NCBI GenBank assembly: GCA_035998445.1
Contig: DASYHQ010000022.1
Location: 1 to 64,000, forward strand
Direction of reading: 5' to 3'
Origin: Tepidisphaeraceae bacterium
GTDB lineage: Bacteria; Planctomycetota; Phycisphaerae; Tepidisphaerales; Tepidisphaeraceae
DNA length: 64,000 nucleotides
Shown here: piece after piece, positions 1-9,234 of the stretch
Layout of the letters: each line of letters begins with the position of its first letter
Numbering within the stretch: the stretch's first letter is position 1
Notes under the pieces: generated by a model
Told to the model about the DNA's origin: nothing
Databases searched by the model: none
What the model saw: the letters and a program-made list of their open reading frames with translations, nothing else
Translations under genes and position numbers: made by a program

Positions 1-870
1 CCCCTCTCCCGCCTGCGCCGGGGGAGGGCTAGGGTGGGGGTCTACCCGTTCGGAGTCGCCAAGAAGGCCCCCTCCCTAGCCCTCAGGGGCGAGTACGCGG
101 GAGAGGGGACCGGACGAGTGCGTCAAGTATGTTATTGCCCATTCCTGCCTGTCTCTCCCCCCGCATCTTTTCTTCCGTGAAACAGGGATTCAGGTGGACC
201 GGACATTCTTGTCCGGACTTATGCACCTGACGAAGCAATCGTCATCCTGAGGTACCCCGAAAGATCTCTTCGCGACGCAATACGGGGGGAGATCCTTCGG
301 AGTACCTCAGGATGACGGCTCGGCAACGGGCCACTTTCTCAAGTGCATAGGTCCGTTCTTGTCCGCCTCTCTTCTGTCTTTCCTCCTGGTGAGACGGACT
401 TTCTTGCCTGCCACGCGGCGCTAGCCGCGATCGGAGAACAGGGAGCCACGAAGACGCGAAGGCACCAAGGAGGACGCGAAGAAAAGCCCAGGTGTTGCGC
501 CGGATTCACCTCAACTGCGCAGCGCCAGCGTAGAGATGGATAGCGTGCTCTTTGACAACCGAATAGCCGACGCGCGTGCGGTGGTGGATACCCGACATCC
601 TCACCCGATGGTGCAAAATGGTGCACGATAGTGCACGAATTCACGTTTTGCCTTACCCAAACCGCCGCCGCCAGTGGGTTTGTCTTCTTCGCGGTCCTTC
701 GCGTCCGCCCTTCGCGCGCTTCGCGTTCGCATTTGTCTTAGTAGAGGCGCAATAGAGACAGACAAAAATGTCCGTCCCACCAGCAGAAGAGATAAATACG
801 GGGGAGAGCAGGACGGGGGGGAGAGACAGGCAGGAATGCCTGTCCTACAGAAGAGGCTGCACGACGACGG
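1..870. repeat. Intergenic repeat island, no gene seen
   Basis: No convincing gene lies here. The stretch is built of inverted repeats. Positions 1-112 are a family-C hairpin (CCCTCTCCCG arms around a GGGAGGG/CCCTCCC stem). Positions 239-317 form a hairpin with CGTCATCCTGAG / CTCAGGATGACG ends. About 130-215 is a diverged inverted copy of about 760-850 (CCTGCCTGTCTCTCC arms), and a CCACGAAGACGCGAAGG tract near 450 mirrors a TTCGCGTCC tract near 700. Short open frames in this stretch carry no recognisable domain. Confidence 0.6.
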
Positions 871-2043
871 CTAGATCGCCTGCAGCTCCTTCATCACGCC
901 TTCATCGTCGTCGCTCTCCGCGGCGATCTTTTGCTTTAGCACGTCGCGGTAGGCTTTCAGGAACGACTTTTCGTTTACCTCGCGCAGCGGCAGGAAGATG
1001 CCCTGCGTAGCCTTGGCGGAAAACAGGTGATGCGCGGCGATACCAATCCGTTCGGCGCCGCTGGTATCTGGCGGGAGCGTGCGCTCGGTGGCGGTGTGCA
1101 GCAAGAAGCGCAGTGCGTCGCTGGAGCGCTCGGGCAAATCCGTTAGGCAGAGCAGTGGTTCGATCTGGCCGGGCGTGATGAGGAAGACGTTGACGTCGCC
1201 GCGAGATGGACCGCGCTGAAGCGACACGTAGGCGAAGTCGCTCAGCAACTGCACGTGGCGGAACGGGCCTTTGCCCAGCTTTGACAGCGCGTCGATTAGC
1301 GATTTGATCTTCCCGGCCGTCTCGAACTTCAGTTCCATCGCGGCGGACTGCATGCGCTTCGTGTGATGCGCAAGCTCGGTCGACGGGTCGATCAACGTGT
1401 CGGCGGCCCACTGAACCATGCGGCGATACGAGTTCATGCCGATCGAACCGTCGCACGGCGCGGGGCAACGGCCCATCTCCTTGTACGCGCACGCCTTGCC
1501 GCGCGGCGCCTCGGTCAGCACGTTGTAATACCGGCAGAGGTCGAACGAATCCTCCGCCAGTTCGATCAGGTGTTGCGCAGCGTGCTTGTCTTCCACGGGG
1601 CCGATGAGCCGGCCGGGGCGCGGGGTGAGATCGGTGGTTTTCGTGAAGCGCGGAAACTCGGCATCGGGATCGACGTGGACGAACCACGCGGGCCTGAAGC
1701 CGACCATGGCGCTGTAGGTTTGCGGGAAGCAGAGCCGAGCGGCCTCGTAGTAGACGCAGTCGGCCTCGAAGGCGCTGTCGACGCGCTTGTAGTAGATCTG
1801 CCGGACGAGCTCGCGGTAGTTCACACGACGGCTCGGGCCAACGTCTTGTTCGTCGCCACCAAGCCTTCGCTTGAGGCTGTGGCGAAGGTTCTTCACGCAC
1901 AGCAACTGCACGGGCTGGCCGGTGGCGTCGGCAAGAAGATAGACGACCCACTTGGCCGGCACCGCGCGCGCGAACGTTTCGAAATCGCCGGCGGGGTCGA
2001 AGTCGATCTGGCGGTCGAGGATGGCCGTAATTGGGAGCGCCAC
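871..2043 (-). CDS. UvrC-like protein lacking the C-terminal nuclease half
   Basis: About 390 aa from a GTG at 2043. The open frame continues to an ATG at 2103, but that would almost abut the divergent purE start, so the GTG is preferred. The layout matches the N-terminal half of excinuclease subunit C: a GIY-YIG-like segment, then the Cys-rich signature ([13 protein letters not shown]), then a UVR-type helical segment ([19 protein letters not shown]). The GIY and YIG tripeptides are not recognisable: the strand reads VVYLL and the second motif LLCVKN. UvrC is usually about 600 aa and carries an RNase H-like nuclease and HhH domains at the C terminus, both absent here. It may bind UvrB or DNA without cutting, or act like the short homologue Cho. 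Family assignment is firm, activity is not. Confidence 0.7.
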   Translation of the reverse strand: MALPITAILDRQIDFDPAGDFETFARAVPAKWVVYLLADATGQPVQLLCVKNLRHSLKRRLGGDEQDVGPSRRVNYRELVRQIYYKRVDSAFEADCVYYEAARLCFPQTYSAMVGFRPAWFVHVDPDAEFPRFTKTTDLTPRPGRLIGPVEDKHAAQHLIELAEDSFDLCRYYNVLTEAPRGKACAYKEMGRCPAPCDGSIGMNSYRRMVQWAADTLIDPSTELAHHTKRMQSAAMELKFETAGKIKSLIDALSKLGKGPFRHVQLLSDFAYVSLQRGPSRGDVNVFLITPGQIEPLLCLTDLPERSSDALRFLLHTATERTLPPDTSGAERIGIAAHHLFSAKATQGIFLPLREVNEKSFLKAYRDVLKQKIAAESDDDEGVMKELQAI

Positions 2044-2108
2044 CGGCTTATGGTAGGATCGGGCAGGCCGGGATGAAAGCAGCAGCGAAACACAGGGAAA
2101 CACGCGGT

Positions 2109-2615
2109 ATGGCAGACGACGCAGATCAAGTTCTTGTCTCGGTGGTCATGGGCAGCAAGAGCGATTGGGAGACGATGCAGCACGCCGACGCCATCCTCAG
2201 CAGTTTCGGGGTGCCGCACGAGTGCGGCATTGTCTCGGCGCATCGCACGCCCGAACTGATGACCGAGTTCGCGACCAACGCCGAGGACAGCGGCGTGCAG
2301 GTGATTATCGCCGGCGCCGGTGGCGCGGCCCATTTGCCGGGCATGGTGGCGGCGCAGACGATCTTGCCCGTGCTGGGCGTGCCGGTTCAGTCGGCGGCAC
2401 TGAACGGGATGGATTCGCTGCTGTCGATCGTGCAGATGCCCGCCGGCGTGCCGGTGGGCACGCTCGCGATCGGTAAGGCCGGCGCGACGAATGCCGCGCT
2501 GCTGGCGATCGCTATCCTCGCGACCACGCGGCCGGAACTGCGCGAGAAGCTGCGGGATTATCGCGAGAAGCAGACGCAAACGGTGCTGGATACGCACCTG
2601 CCAACCGCGGGGTGA
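2109..2615 (+). CDS. purE: N5-carboxyaminoimidazole ribonucleotide mutase
   Basis: 168 aa. PurE converts N5-CAIR to CAIR in de novo purine synthesis, in the cytoplasm. The N-terminal signature [12 protein letters not shown], the SAHRTPE motif, the [14 protein letters not shown] motif and the late [16 protein letters not shown]-type region all match class I PurE, and the length is normal. The ATG at 2109 (MADDADQ) is chosen because the conserved first strand begins nine residues later; upstream ATGs at 2031 and 2073 would add non-conserved residues. It is divergent from the UvrC-like gene and is followed, after a 109-bp gap holding a palindromic repeat, by purK. The pair makes the bacterial two-step AIR-to-CAIR route. 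Confidence 0.95.
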   Translation: MADDADQVLVSVVMGSKSDWETMQHADAILSSFGVPHECGIVSAHRTPELMTEFATNAEDSGVQVIIAGAGGAAHLPGMVAAQTILPVLGVPVQSAALNGMDSLLSIVQMPAGVPVGTLAIGKAGATNAALLAIAILATTRPELREKLRDYREKQTQTVLDTHLPTAG

Positions 2616-2632
2616 GGCGGGGCCGCCGTTAT

Positions 2633-2704
2633 ATTGCCGCCGGCTTGCCGGTGGTCTTGCTTCGTCCGAATTGAAGACCACCGGCAAGCCGGCGGCTATG
2701 TAAA
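2633..2704. repeat. Palindromic repeat, family D copy 1
   Basis: Arms read GCCGCCGGCTTGCCGGTGGTC and its near-perfect complement, separated by a short loop, between purE and purK. The same design recurs near 25540 and 27466. Confidence 0.8.
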
Positions 2705-2724
2705 AGAACATCCCTTCGAGAATC

Positions 2725-3882
2725 ATGACCCACCCCTCCCCCATCCTCCCCGGTTCCACCATCGGCGTGCTCGGCAGTGGGCAGCTCGGCCGTATGTTCA
2801 CGATCGCGGCCAGGCAGATGGGGTATCGCGTTCACACGTTCTCGCCCGATAGCGACACCCCCACCGGGCAGGTGGCCGACCTGGAAGTGACGGCCAGCTA
2901 CGACGATCTTGACGCCGTGCGCGCGTTCGCGCGTGACGTGAGCGTCGTCACGTTCGAATTCGAGAACGTCCCCGCGCCCACCGCGGCGGCGTGTGCCGAA
3001 TGCGGGCCCGTGCGGCCGGGCGGCAACGTGCTGCATACGACGCAGCATCGGCTGCGCGAGAAGGCGTTTCTGTCGCAGAACGGTTTTCCGGTCACGCCCT
3101 ACCGTGCCGTGCATTCGATCGAAGACGTGCGGACGGCATCGCGCGAGATCGGCCCCAAGGGCGTGATCAAGACGGCGGCGTTCGGGTACGACGGCAAGGG
3201 GCAGTCGAAGGTTGCCACGCTCGCCGACGCCGAGGCGGCCATCGCGGCCGACCCGCAGGTCGAGCGCGTGTTCGAGGCGTTGGTCGACTTCGACCGTGAA
3301 GTGTCCGTGGTCGCCGCCCGCGGGGTGGATGGGGCGTTTGCGCACTGGGGCGTCATCGAGAACGTGCATCGCAACCACATTCTTGATGTGTCGATCGCGC
3401 ATGCCGATTTGCCGCCTGTCGTAATGGCCGAGGCGGTGGAGATCGCGCGCGGGATCTTCGAGGCGCTGCAGATCGTGGGCGTGCTGTGCGTCGAGTTCTT
3501 CTACACGAAGTCCGGCAAGCTGCTCGTGAACGAGCTTGCCCCGCGCCCGCACAACAGCGGCCACCTGACGATCGACGCCTGCGTCACCAGCCAGTTCGAA
3601 CAACAACTGCGGGCCGTCTGCGGCCTGCCGCTGGGCGCCACCACCTACCACCGCGCCGCGGCCATGGCGCAACTGCTGGGCGACGAATGGCAGCACGGCG
3701 AACCCGCGTGGGACCGGGCGATCGCGATGCCAGATGTGAAGCTGCATCTCTACGGCAAACGCGACGCCAAGCCTGGCCGAAAGATGGGCCATCTGACGGC
3801 GCTTGCCGATACGCCCGATGCGGCGCGGGAACTCGTGCTGAAGGCGCGATCATCGATCGCGCGAACGAACGCTAGGCCGTAG
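2725..3882 (+). CDS. purK: 5-(carboxyamino)imidazole ribonucleotide synthase
   Basis: 385 aa, the usual length. PurK is an ATP-grasp enzyme that carboxylates AIR with bicarbonate and ATP to give N5-CAIR, the substrate of PurE encoded just upstream. Visible features are the N-terminal nucleotide-fold motif GVLGSGQLGRM, the ATP-grasp lysine strand KTAAFGYDGKGQ, the EALVDFDREVSVVAAR strand and the metal/phosphate region NELAPRPHNSGHLTIDA, followed by TSQFEQQLRAVCGLPLG. The start at 2725 places the glycine-rich motif about 10 residues in, as expected. A hairpin in the purE-purK gap may modulate co-transcription. Confidence 0.95.
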   Translation: MTHPSPILPGSTIGVLGSGQLGRMFTIAARQMGYRVHTFSPDSDTPTGQVADLEVTASYDDLDAVRAFARDVSVVTFEFENVPAPTAAACAECGPVRPGGNVLHTTQHRLREKAFLSQNGFPVTPYRAVHSIEDVRTASREIGPKGVIKTAAFGYDGKGQSKVATLADAEAAIAADPQVERVFEALVDFDREVSVVAARGVDGAFAHWGVIENVHRNHILDVSIAHADLPPVVMAEAVEIARGIFEALQIVGVLCVEFFYTKSGKLLVNELAPRPHNSGHLTIDACVTSQFEQQLRAVCGLPLGATTYHRAAAMAQLLGDEWQHGEPAWDRAIAMPDVKLHLYGKRDAKPGRKMGHLTALADTPDAARELVLKARSSIARTNARP

Positions 3883-4140
3883 TCCCTGTAGTGGCGACGC
3901 CTGCGTCGCGGTGCGGCCCAGCCGCAATCCCACGTACCACGGGCGGCCCGCCCGTGCATGCTACTTACCCTGGAAAAATACACGGGCGAGCCGCCCGTGG
4001 TACGGCGGATCATCCTACGACTCGTGAGGGGGTGCCACGGGCAGCTTGCCTGCCCGTGTCTTGAATGCTTCAACTAAAGAAGGAACCCGGGCGGGCAAAC
4101 CACCCGCGGCACTCCGCCACAGTTCAGGCCGCAGACGAAA

Positions 4141-4380
4141 GAGATCCTTCGGAGTACTTCAGAGGGTGTTAAAGAAGGACGCCGCGTTTGCTCCGACCGT
4201 GGCATGGGCGTCCCGCCCATGCTCGTGTCAGGGCCGCTAGACAACATTGGTTGCAGCGGCTGTTTCGGCGCAGCAGCCAACAAAAGATGTTTGTCATTCC
4301 AGTCCACACGCATGGGCGAGACGCCCATGCCACGGTGAATGCGGCCTCGGCCGCGTTCTTCAACGCCCTCTCAGGATGAC
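4141..4380. repeat. Family-A nested hairpin element, copy 1
   Basis: The core is 4196-4336: terminal inverted repeats ACCGTGGCATGGGCGTCCCG... and ...CGAGACGCCCATGCCACGGT, each itself a small palindrome, around an 85-bp interior. The core is nested in outer arms (GGGTGTTAAAGAA / TTCTTCAACGCCC) that end in TCAGGATGACG. Its interior, read in reverse, is clearly similar to the interior of the copy at 41095. Confidence 0.85.
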
Positions 4381-4420
4381 GACGTCGGTCACGGATGCGT
4401 CAAGCGTATGAACCTCAACG

Positions 4421-4455
4421 AAAAAAGCCCCTGGCGCCGATGCGCCAGGGGCTTT
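4421..4455 (-). terminator. Rho-independent terminator of flagellin 2
   Basis: A near-perfect 14-bp GC-rich stem (AAAGCCCCTGGCGC) with a short loop, followed on the minus strand by a run of T, 57 bp past the flagellin stop codon. Confidence 0.9.
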
Positions 4456-4511
4456 GACTTGTGAGAAGCGGAAACTCTAGTGGACCGTCCGGCCATCCGG
4501 ACCAGTCAGTC

Positions 4512-5915
4512 CTACTGCAGCAGACGCAGCGCGGCCTGCGGGGCGGCGTTGGCCTGAGACAGCACGGTGCTGGCGGCCTGCGACAGGATCTGCGAACGGG
4601 TCATCTGGGCCGTCTCCGACGCAAAGTCCGTATCGCGGATCGCGCTCTCGGCGGCGCTGGCGTTCTCGAACGCCACGCCCAGGGCGTTCACGGTCGAACC
4701 GATCGTGAACTTCTGGAACGCGCCCAGGCGGCCACGCGTCTGGCTGACCTGCTTGATCGCCTTGTCTAGGATCTTCTGAGCATTGGTGAGGTTGTCGCTG
4801 GTCAGGGCGTTCGCGCCACCGCTGCCCAGCGTGCTCAGGTAACCCACGGCGCTGTCGCCGAGCGACCCGGTGCTGACCGAGGCGATGCCGATGCTGGCCT
4901 TGTCGGTTTCCGTGACCTTCGAGCCGAGCGAGAACGTCGCGCCACCACCGGTGACGCCGAACGTCTTGGTCTGGTTGTTAACGTTGACGGTCGTGTCGAG
5001 GTCGAACTCGAGGTCGAGGTTGCTGGAACGGTACGCGACCTTCAGACCGTCGGTCTGGGCGGCGGCACCGTTGACGGTGACGGCGGCGTCGGTGCCGTAG
5101 TCCTTGTTGCTGCTGAGCGTGAACGTGCCGGTCAGGGCCTTGAGGCCGACGAACTGCGTCGAACCGAAGGAGGTGCTGTTGACGTTCAACGTGGTGCCGG
5201 TGATCGTCGCCGAGACGCCGGTCGCCGTCTTCACGCCGTTGATGGCCGTCGCGATCGACGACACGGTGGTGCCGCTGGCGAACGAGAGCTGTTCGGTGCC
5301 GTTGGCGCCGGAGACTTCCAGCGTCACGGTGGCGCCGGTGACGGTGCCACCGGAGTAGGCCAGCGTGCCGGTCTGGGCGCTGGTGGTCACCTGCACCACG
5401 ACCGAGACGGTGCTACCGTCCGGCACGCGGGACGAGTTGACGCGCAGGTTCTGCACCGCGCTGGTGCCGACCGAGCTGGTCGAGTAGTCGTAGTTGCCGT
5501 TCAGGAGCTTCTTGCCCTGGAACGCGGTGCTCTGCGAGATGCGGTTGATCGTGCTCAGGATGCTGTCGACCTGCAGCTGGTTGGCCGACTGTTCCTCGGC
5601 CGACAGGCCACCGGTGTTGGCGCTCTGACCGATCAGGCCCTGCAGTTCGGTCAGCAGGTTGCTGACCTCGTTCAAGCCACCCTCGGCGGTACCAATGATG
5701 TTGCTGGCGCGCTCGGCGTTGTCGATGGCGGTCGTGATGCCGACCTTCTCGGCACGCAGGTTCTCGCTGGCGATCAGGCCGGCGGGGTTGTCGGCACCGC
5801 TGTTGATCTTCAGGCCGGTGCTGAGGCGCTGCATGCTCGTGTTGAGCGTGTTGTTGTTCTTACCGAGGACGCGCTGTGAGATCAGCGAGCTGACGTTGGT
5901 GTTGATCGTTGACAT
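4512..5915 (-). CDS. fliC: Flagellin (copy 2)
   Basis: 467 aa. Flagellin forms the extracellular filament. The N terminus INTNVSSLISQRVLGKN and the following RLSTGLKINSGADNPAGLIASE match the conserved D0/D1 helices. The C terminus has the matching D1/D0 pair (GRLGAFQKFTIGSTVNAL, DFASETAQMTRSQILSQA, ending ALRLLQ). The middle, about residues 150-350, is variable and Thr/Ser/Gly-rich and contains one Flagellin-IN-like stretch. The leader has AAGGA as ribosome binding site about 13 nt upstream of the ATG, preceded by a hairpin at about 5948-5975. Paralogous to the flagellin at 7630-9060. Confidence 0.95.
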   Translation of the reverse strand: MSTINTNVSSLISQRVLGKNNNTLNTSMQRLSTGLKINSGADNPAGLIASENLRAEKVGITTAIDNAERASNIIGTAEGGLNEVSNLLTELQGLIGQSANTGGLSAEEQSANQLQVDSILSTINRISQSTAFQGKKLLNGNYDYSTSSVGTSAVQNLRVNSSRVPDGSTVSVVVQVTTSAQTGTLAYSGGTVTGATVTLEVSGANGTEQLSFASGTTVSSIATAINGVKTATGVSATITGTTLNVNSTSFGSTQFVGLKALTGTFTLSSNKDYGTDAAVTVNGAAAQTDGLKVAYRSSNLDLEFDLDTTVNVNNQTKTFGVTGGGATFSLGSKVTETDKASIGIASVSTGSLGDSAVGYLSTLGSGGANALTSDNLTNAQKILDKAIKQVSQTRGRLGAFQKFTIGSTVNALGVAFENASAAESAIRDTDFASETAQMTRSQILSQAASTVLSQANAAPQAALRLLQ

Positions 5916-6512
5916 TGTCTTAGTCTTTCCTTGACGAGTGTTCTAGCCGCGTGTCGGGAACACTCCCGAAACACGCCCTTCATTCCCTTGAAAGGCGGAG
6001 AGTGACGTTCACTCCCAGTCCGGCAACGCCAAGGGACGGCGTCCGGCAGCCTTCGGAACTATGCGGGTCTTACGTGGACGTCGCGTGGTTCCCGTTCAGG
6101 CTCATTCGGTCTCCTTTCTCACAAGTCGTGCCGGACAGGCCGCACTAGACGGCACATCAGGCATGCGTGATTGGGATCGACCGACTTACAGGGGCACTTT
6201 AGATCTCGGCGCGTGGAATTTTTCGATTTTTCCGCCTGCGCCGCCTCTGGCAATTACGAACACCCACACCTCGCCTAAACCGTTAAAATATCGGACCTTA
6301 CTGCGCAATATGCCCGTCACGCCCGATAAGCTTCCTCTACCTCCAGGAAATCCCCTATGTCGCAATACGGCATCATTTTTAGCGTTTAAACCAGATTCAT
6401 AGGGGTATAGTACGGTGGTTAATTAACCGCACGTTCTAGCGTTCCTGCCGTTGGATCGCGGATGGGGCCCAGAGGCGATGCACCCGCGTGTGAGGCGTGG
6501 CACAGGAGCAAG
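5916..6512. other. Divergent intergenic region, flagellin 2 / PEP-CTERM gene
   Basis: No gene seen. The part next to the flagellin holds a GCGTGT...ACACGC hairpin in the presumed mRNA leader. The centre is distinctly AT-richer than its surroundings (about 6195-6420). CCGATAA-like flagellar -10 strings occur (near 6290 and 6324), but neither has a matching -35 at the right distance, so no promoter is called. Confidence 0.4.
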
Positions 6513-7250
6513 ATGAGCAAGATGGAAACCGGAACTTTCGTAAAACGAATCGGCGCGACGGTAGTCGCAATGGGGATGTCGTCGTCGGTCGCGCACGCCG
6601 CGCTCGTGCCGAACATTCCGTTCGATACCGAGGACCAGTACACGAACAACTTCCTCGAGCTGGGAACGAACACCGCCAACATCGGCTATAGTTCGGCCAA
6701 TCAGAACGTGCGTTACGCCCCGTCGGGCAACAACGGCACCGCCCTGCTGCGCTACGACACCACCCCGGTGACAATGTCGCCGGTCCGGCCGACTTCCTGA
6801 CCGAAACGCTGTCGGTCGACACGACCATCAGCGTGCTCAGTACCAGCGCCAACGCGTCGGTCGGTTTCTACACGCGCGTGCAGTCGAACAACCTGGGCGT
6901 GCTGGCCCTGCTGAACGCCACGAGCGCCACCACCGTGCAGCTGCGCCTCTTCTACGACGCGAACAACGCGACGTCGACGGCGGGCACGGCGTTCTTCGAC
7001 TCAACGTTTAACTTGACCACCGGTGCGACCGCTGACCGCCACGAACGCCTACGACGCCGCCGGTTCGGTCGGTCTGCGGGCCAACCTGGCCCAGGCGTTC
7101 CAGGGCAGTGGCGAGACGGCGATCCAGAACACGATCACGTTCGACAACTTCTCGGCCACGCCGACGGCCGTGCCGGAGCCAAGCTCGCTGGCGGTGGTGG
7201 CCATCGGTGGCCTGCTGGCGCTGCGCCGTGGACGGCGATCCGCAACGTAG
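6513..7250 (+). pseudogene. PEP-CTERM secreted protein, broken by two frameshifts
   Basis: The protein starts MSKMETGTFVKRIGATVV with an AGGAG site upstream. It has a signal peptide ending near VAHAA and ends in a PEP-CTERM sorting tail (VPEPSSLAVVAIGGLLAL followed by RRGRR), the signal recognised by exosortase. The reading frame breaks twice. It leaves the first frame near 6763-6769 in CCCCGG, where one base appears missing, continues in a second frame (DNVAGPADFLTETLSVDTT...), and returns to the first frame near 7015-7035. The two shifts cancel, so the sorting tail is in frame with the start. All three segments show coding-like composition and join into one plausible protein of about 245 aa. 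Sequencing error, a recent pseudogene, or a compensated mutation pair are all possible. Function unknown beyond export and anchoring. Confidence 0.7.
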
Positions 7251-7629
7251 CATGGGCGGCTCGCCCATGGCGTCGGTACGCTGACGCGTCTGTCGTGACA
7301 CGGCCTCTGGCCAGTGGAGCTGCTAGAAAGAGAGCCAGCGGCTAGCGGACAAGCACCCCATGCCATCCCAAAGGGAGCGGTAGCGACCTGAGGGATCTCG
7401 ACGCACGGGCGGTTCTCGGCCATAGGAGACCCCTCAGGTCGCCAAGGCTCCCATCGGGATGACGGTCCCTGATCAACGCAGGGTTTTGTCCCGCTGCCTA
7501 AAGACACGGGCGGGCAAGCCGCCGGTGGCACCGATAGTGAACAGATCAACGTAAACGACGCGGCCCCCGTGGAACTGTCCACGGGGGCCGCGTCTTCTTC
7601 TCTTACGTCTTTATCAGTCGATCAACCGA
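7251..7629. repeat. Intergenic repeats, including family-B copy 1
   Basis: No gene seen. A single TAGCATGGGCGGCTCGCCCATGG palindrome follows the PEP-CTERM stop. A family-B hairpin spans about 7361-7463, with arms AAGGGAGCGGTAGCGACCTGAGG and CCTCAGGTCGCCAAGGCTCCC, and the flagellin 1 terminator closes the region. Confidence 0.75.
7557..7594 (-). terminator. Terminator hairpin of flagellin 1
   Basis: A perfect 17-bp stem GACGCGGCCCCCGTGGA with a 4-nt loop, 35 bp beyond the flagellin 1 stop. The minus-strand tail is only weakly T-rich (TCGTTTAC); the plus-strand tail is pyrimidine-rich (TCTTCTTCTC). It may act in both directions. Confidence 0.75.
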
Positions 7630-9060
7630 TCAACCGCCCAGCAGCGACAGCACTTGCTGTGGCGTCTGGTTGGCGGTGGCGAGCACGCTCGTGCCGGCCT
7701 GCGTGAGGATCTGGGCGCGGGTGAGCGCGCTCGTCTCCTTCGCAAAGTCGGCGTCGCGGATGCTGCTCTCGCTGGAGGTCACGTTCTCCAGCGCGACGCT
7801 GAGGCTGTTCATGTTCGTGTCGAGCGTGTTTCGCTCGAACGCGCCCAGCCTGCCGCGAAGCACCGAGACCTGCCGGATCGCCTTCTCGATGATCTTGCTG
7901 GCCGCCTGCGTCTGCCCACCGACCAGCGTGCTGTTGCCACCGGTGACGACGTCGTTCAGGAAGCCGCTCTCGAAGTCGCCGAGCTTGCTGGCGGCCACCG
8001 ACCCGATGCCGATGTTCACCTGCTGGTTGAAGTTCACCGACTGGCCGAGCTGGAACAGCGCCCCACCCCCGGTGATGGCGAAGCTCTTGGTGCCGGCGCC
8101 GAACGCCTGGTCGAGCGTGAGCTCGAGGTCGAGCGTGGTCGTGTTGATCTTCAGGTTGCGCCCGTCGCCGACGGTGAGCGCCCCGTTGATCGTCGCGACG
8201 GCGTCCTGACCGATGACGCGGCCCTTGGCGTTGCCGTCGGCGTCGGTCGTCTCGAACGAGCCGCTTTGTGCGGTGATGGAGACGAACCGCTTGGCGCCGA
8301 ACTCGTTGCTCTTGAAGCTGATGCCGCTGGTCGCGCCGGCGCTGCTGATGCCGGTGGCGACCACGCCCGTCGAATCGCTGATGCGGTTGACCGCAAACGC
8401 GATCGCCGAGGCGGCGGTGCCACTGGTGAACGTCAGTACCTGCACGCCGTCGTTACCGGTGATCTCCAGCGTGACGCTGTTGGTGATCGCGCTGGTGCGG
8501 AACTGCAGGTCGGCGGTCTTGGCGCTGGTCAGCACGTTGATCTGCACGGGGATCGACGTGTTGTTGCCGAAGTTGGCCTGGCTGATGTTCAGCGATTTGA
8601 TCGCGCTGGTCGTGACGCCACTGGTGAGGTAGTCGAGGCTGCCGTTGATCAGCTGCAGACCGGCGAAGGTCGTCGTGTTGCTGATGCGGGTGATGCTCTC
8701 GACGGCCGAGTCGACCTGCAGCTGGTTGGCGCTGATCTCCTCGGGGCTCATGCCACCGGTGTTGGCGGCCTGGACGATCATGCCCTTGATGTTCAGCAGC
8801 AGGCTGGCGATCTCCGACAGCGCACCCTCGGTCGTCGAGATGACGTTGCTGGCGCGCTGGCTGTTGTCGATGGCCTGGTTGATGCCGGACATCTCGCTGC
8901 GCAGGCCCTCGGACGCGATGAGGCCCGACGGATCGTCGGCGCCGCGGTTGATCCGCAGGCCGCTGCTGAGCCGGTTCATCGTGTCGCTGAGCGTTCCCTG
9001 ATTTCTGGCCAGCCCACGCTGGGCGGTCAGAGCTGCGACGTTCGTATTGATACGGGCCAT
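7630..9060 (-). CDS. fliC: Flagellin (copy 1), immediately downstream of csrA
   Basis: 476 aa. The N-terminal D0/D1 segment INTNVAALTAQRGLARN / RLSSGLRINRGADDPSGLIASEG and the C-terminal segment (RGRLGAFERNTLDTNMNSL, DFAKETSALTRAQILTQAG, ending QQVLSLLGG) are the flagellin signatures. The central domain, about residues 150-370, is variable. The ATG is preceded by a strong GGAGG site. The leader contains a hairpin with GGA in its loop (9114-9133), a typical CsrA target. With csrA 173 bp upstream and fliW before it, the gene is very likely controlled by the FliW-CsrA-flagellin switch. It differs from the second flagellin mainly in the middle domain, so the filament may be heteropolymeric. Confidence 0.95.
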   Translation of the reverse strand: MARINTNVAALTAQRGLARNQGTLSDTMNRLSSGLRINRGADDPSGLIASEGLRSEMSGINQAIDNSQRASNVISTTEGALSEIASLLLNIKGMIVQAANTGGMSPEEISANQLQVDSAVESITRISNTTTFAGLQLINGSLDYLTSGVTTSAIKSLNISQANFGNNTSIPVQINVLTSAKTADLQFRTSAITNSVTLEITGNDGVQVLTFTSGTAASAIAFAVNRISDSTGVVATGISSAGATSGISFKSNEFGAKRFVSITAQSGSFETTDADGNAKGRVIGQDAVATINGALTVGDGRNLKINTTTLDLELTLDQAFGAGTKSFAITGGGALFQLGQSVNFNQQVNIGIGSVAASKLGDFESGFLNDVVTGGNSTLVGGQTQAASKIIEKAIRQVSVLRGRLGAFERNTLDTNMNSLSVALENVTSSESSIRDADFAKETSALTRAQILTQAGTSVLATANQTPQQVLSLLGG

Positions 9061-9113
9061 GTCAATCCTCCATGATTGTGGATGGCTTGCCGGGCCCTAT
9101 TGCCCGGGCGAAG

Positions 9114-9133
9114 AGGTCCGATCCTTCGGACCT
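9114..9133 (-). promoter_or_regulatory. Putative CsrA-binding hairpin in flagellin 1 leader
   Basis: In RNA sense it is a 7-bp stem AGGTCCG/CGGACCT with a 6-nt loop AAGGAT that displays GGA. A second GGA lies in the Shine-Dalgarno sequence GGAGGA about 50 nt downstream. The spaced pair resembles the two-site arrangement known for the Bacillus subtilis hag leader. Confidence 0.55.
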
Positions 9134-9137
9134 AGAG

Positions 9138-9234
9138 AGATTTGCGATTGCCGATTTTCGATTGCCGATTGGAAGGGCACGTGCCCTCGCTAGTTCAATC
9201 GCAAACCGCAAATCGCAAATCGAAAATCCGAGGC
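9138..9234. repeat. Palindromic repeat, family F copy 1
   Basis: GATTGCCGATTTTCGATTGCCGATT arms and their approximate complement (AATCGCAAATCGAAAATC) flank a GGCACGTGCC centre. It ends at the csrA stop codon. A related copy lies between flgN and flgK. Confidence 0.7.

Larger units (their letters stand above)
3883..4511. repeat. Intergenic repeats between purK and flagellin 2
   Basis: No gene seen. An ACGGGCGGCCCGCCCGT-type inverted pair spans about 3935-4013, a single CACGGGCAGCTTGCCTGCCCGTG hairpin lies near 4035-4060, a family-A element occupies about 4141-4380, and the flagellin terminator ends the stretch. Confidence 0.75.

Noticed and set aside
2629-3792. 387-aa frame antisense to purK
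   Set aside because: Shadow; His/Arg/Gly-rich and without motif.
6513-7250. Programmed frameshifting in the PEP-CTERM gene
   Set aside because: No slippery heptamer at either junction and two shifts would be needed; error or mutation is simpler.
7654-9075. 473-aa frame antisense to flagellin 1
   Set aside because: Shadow of flagellin; no domain or ribosome site.
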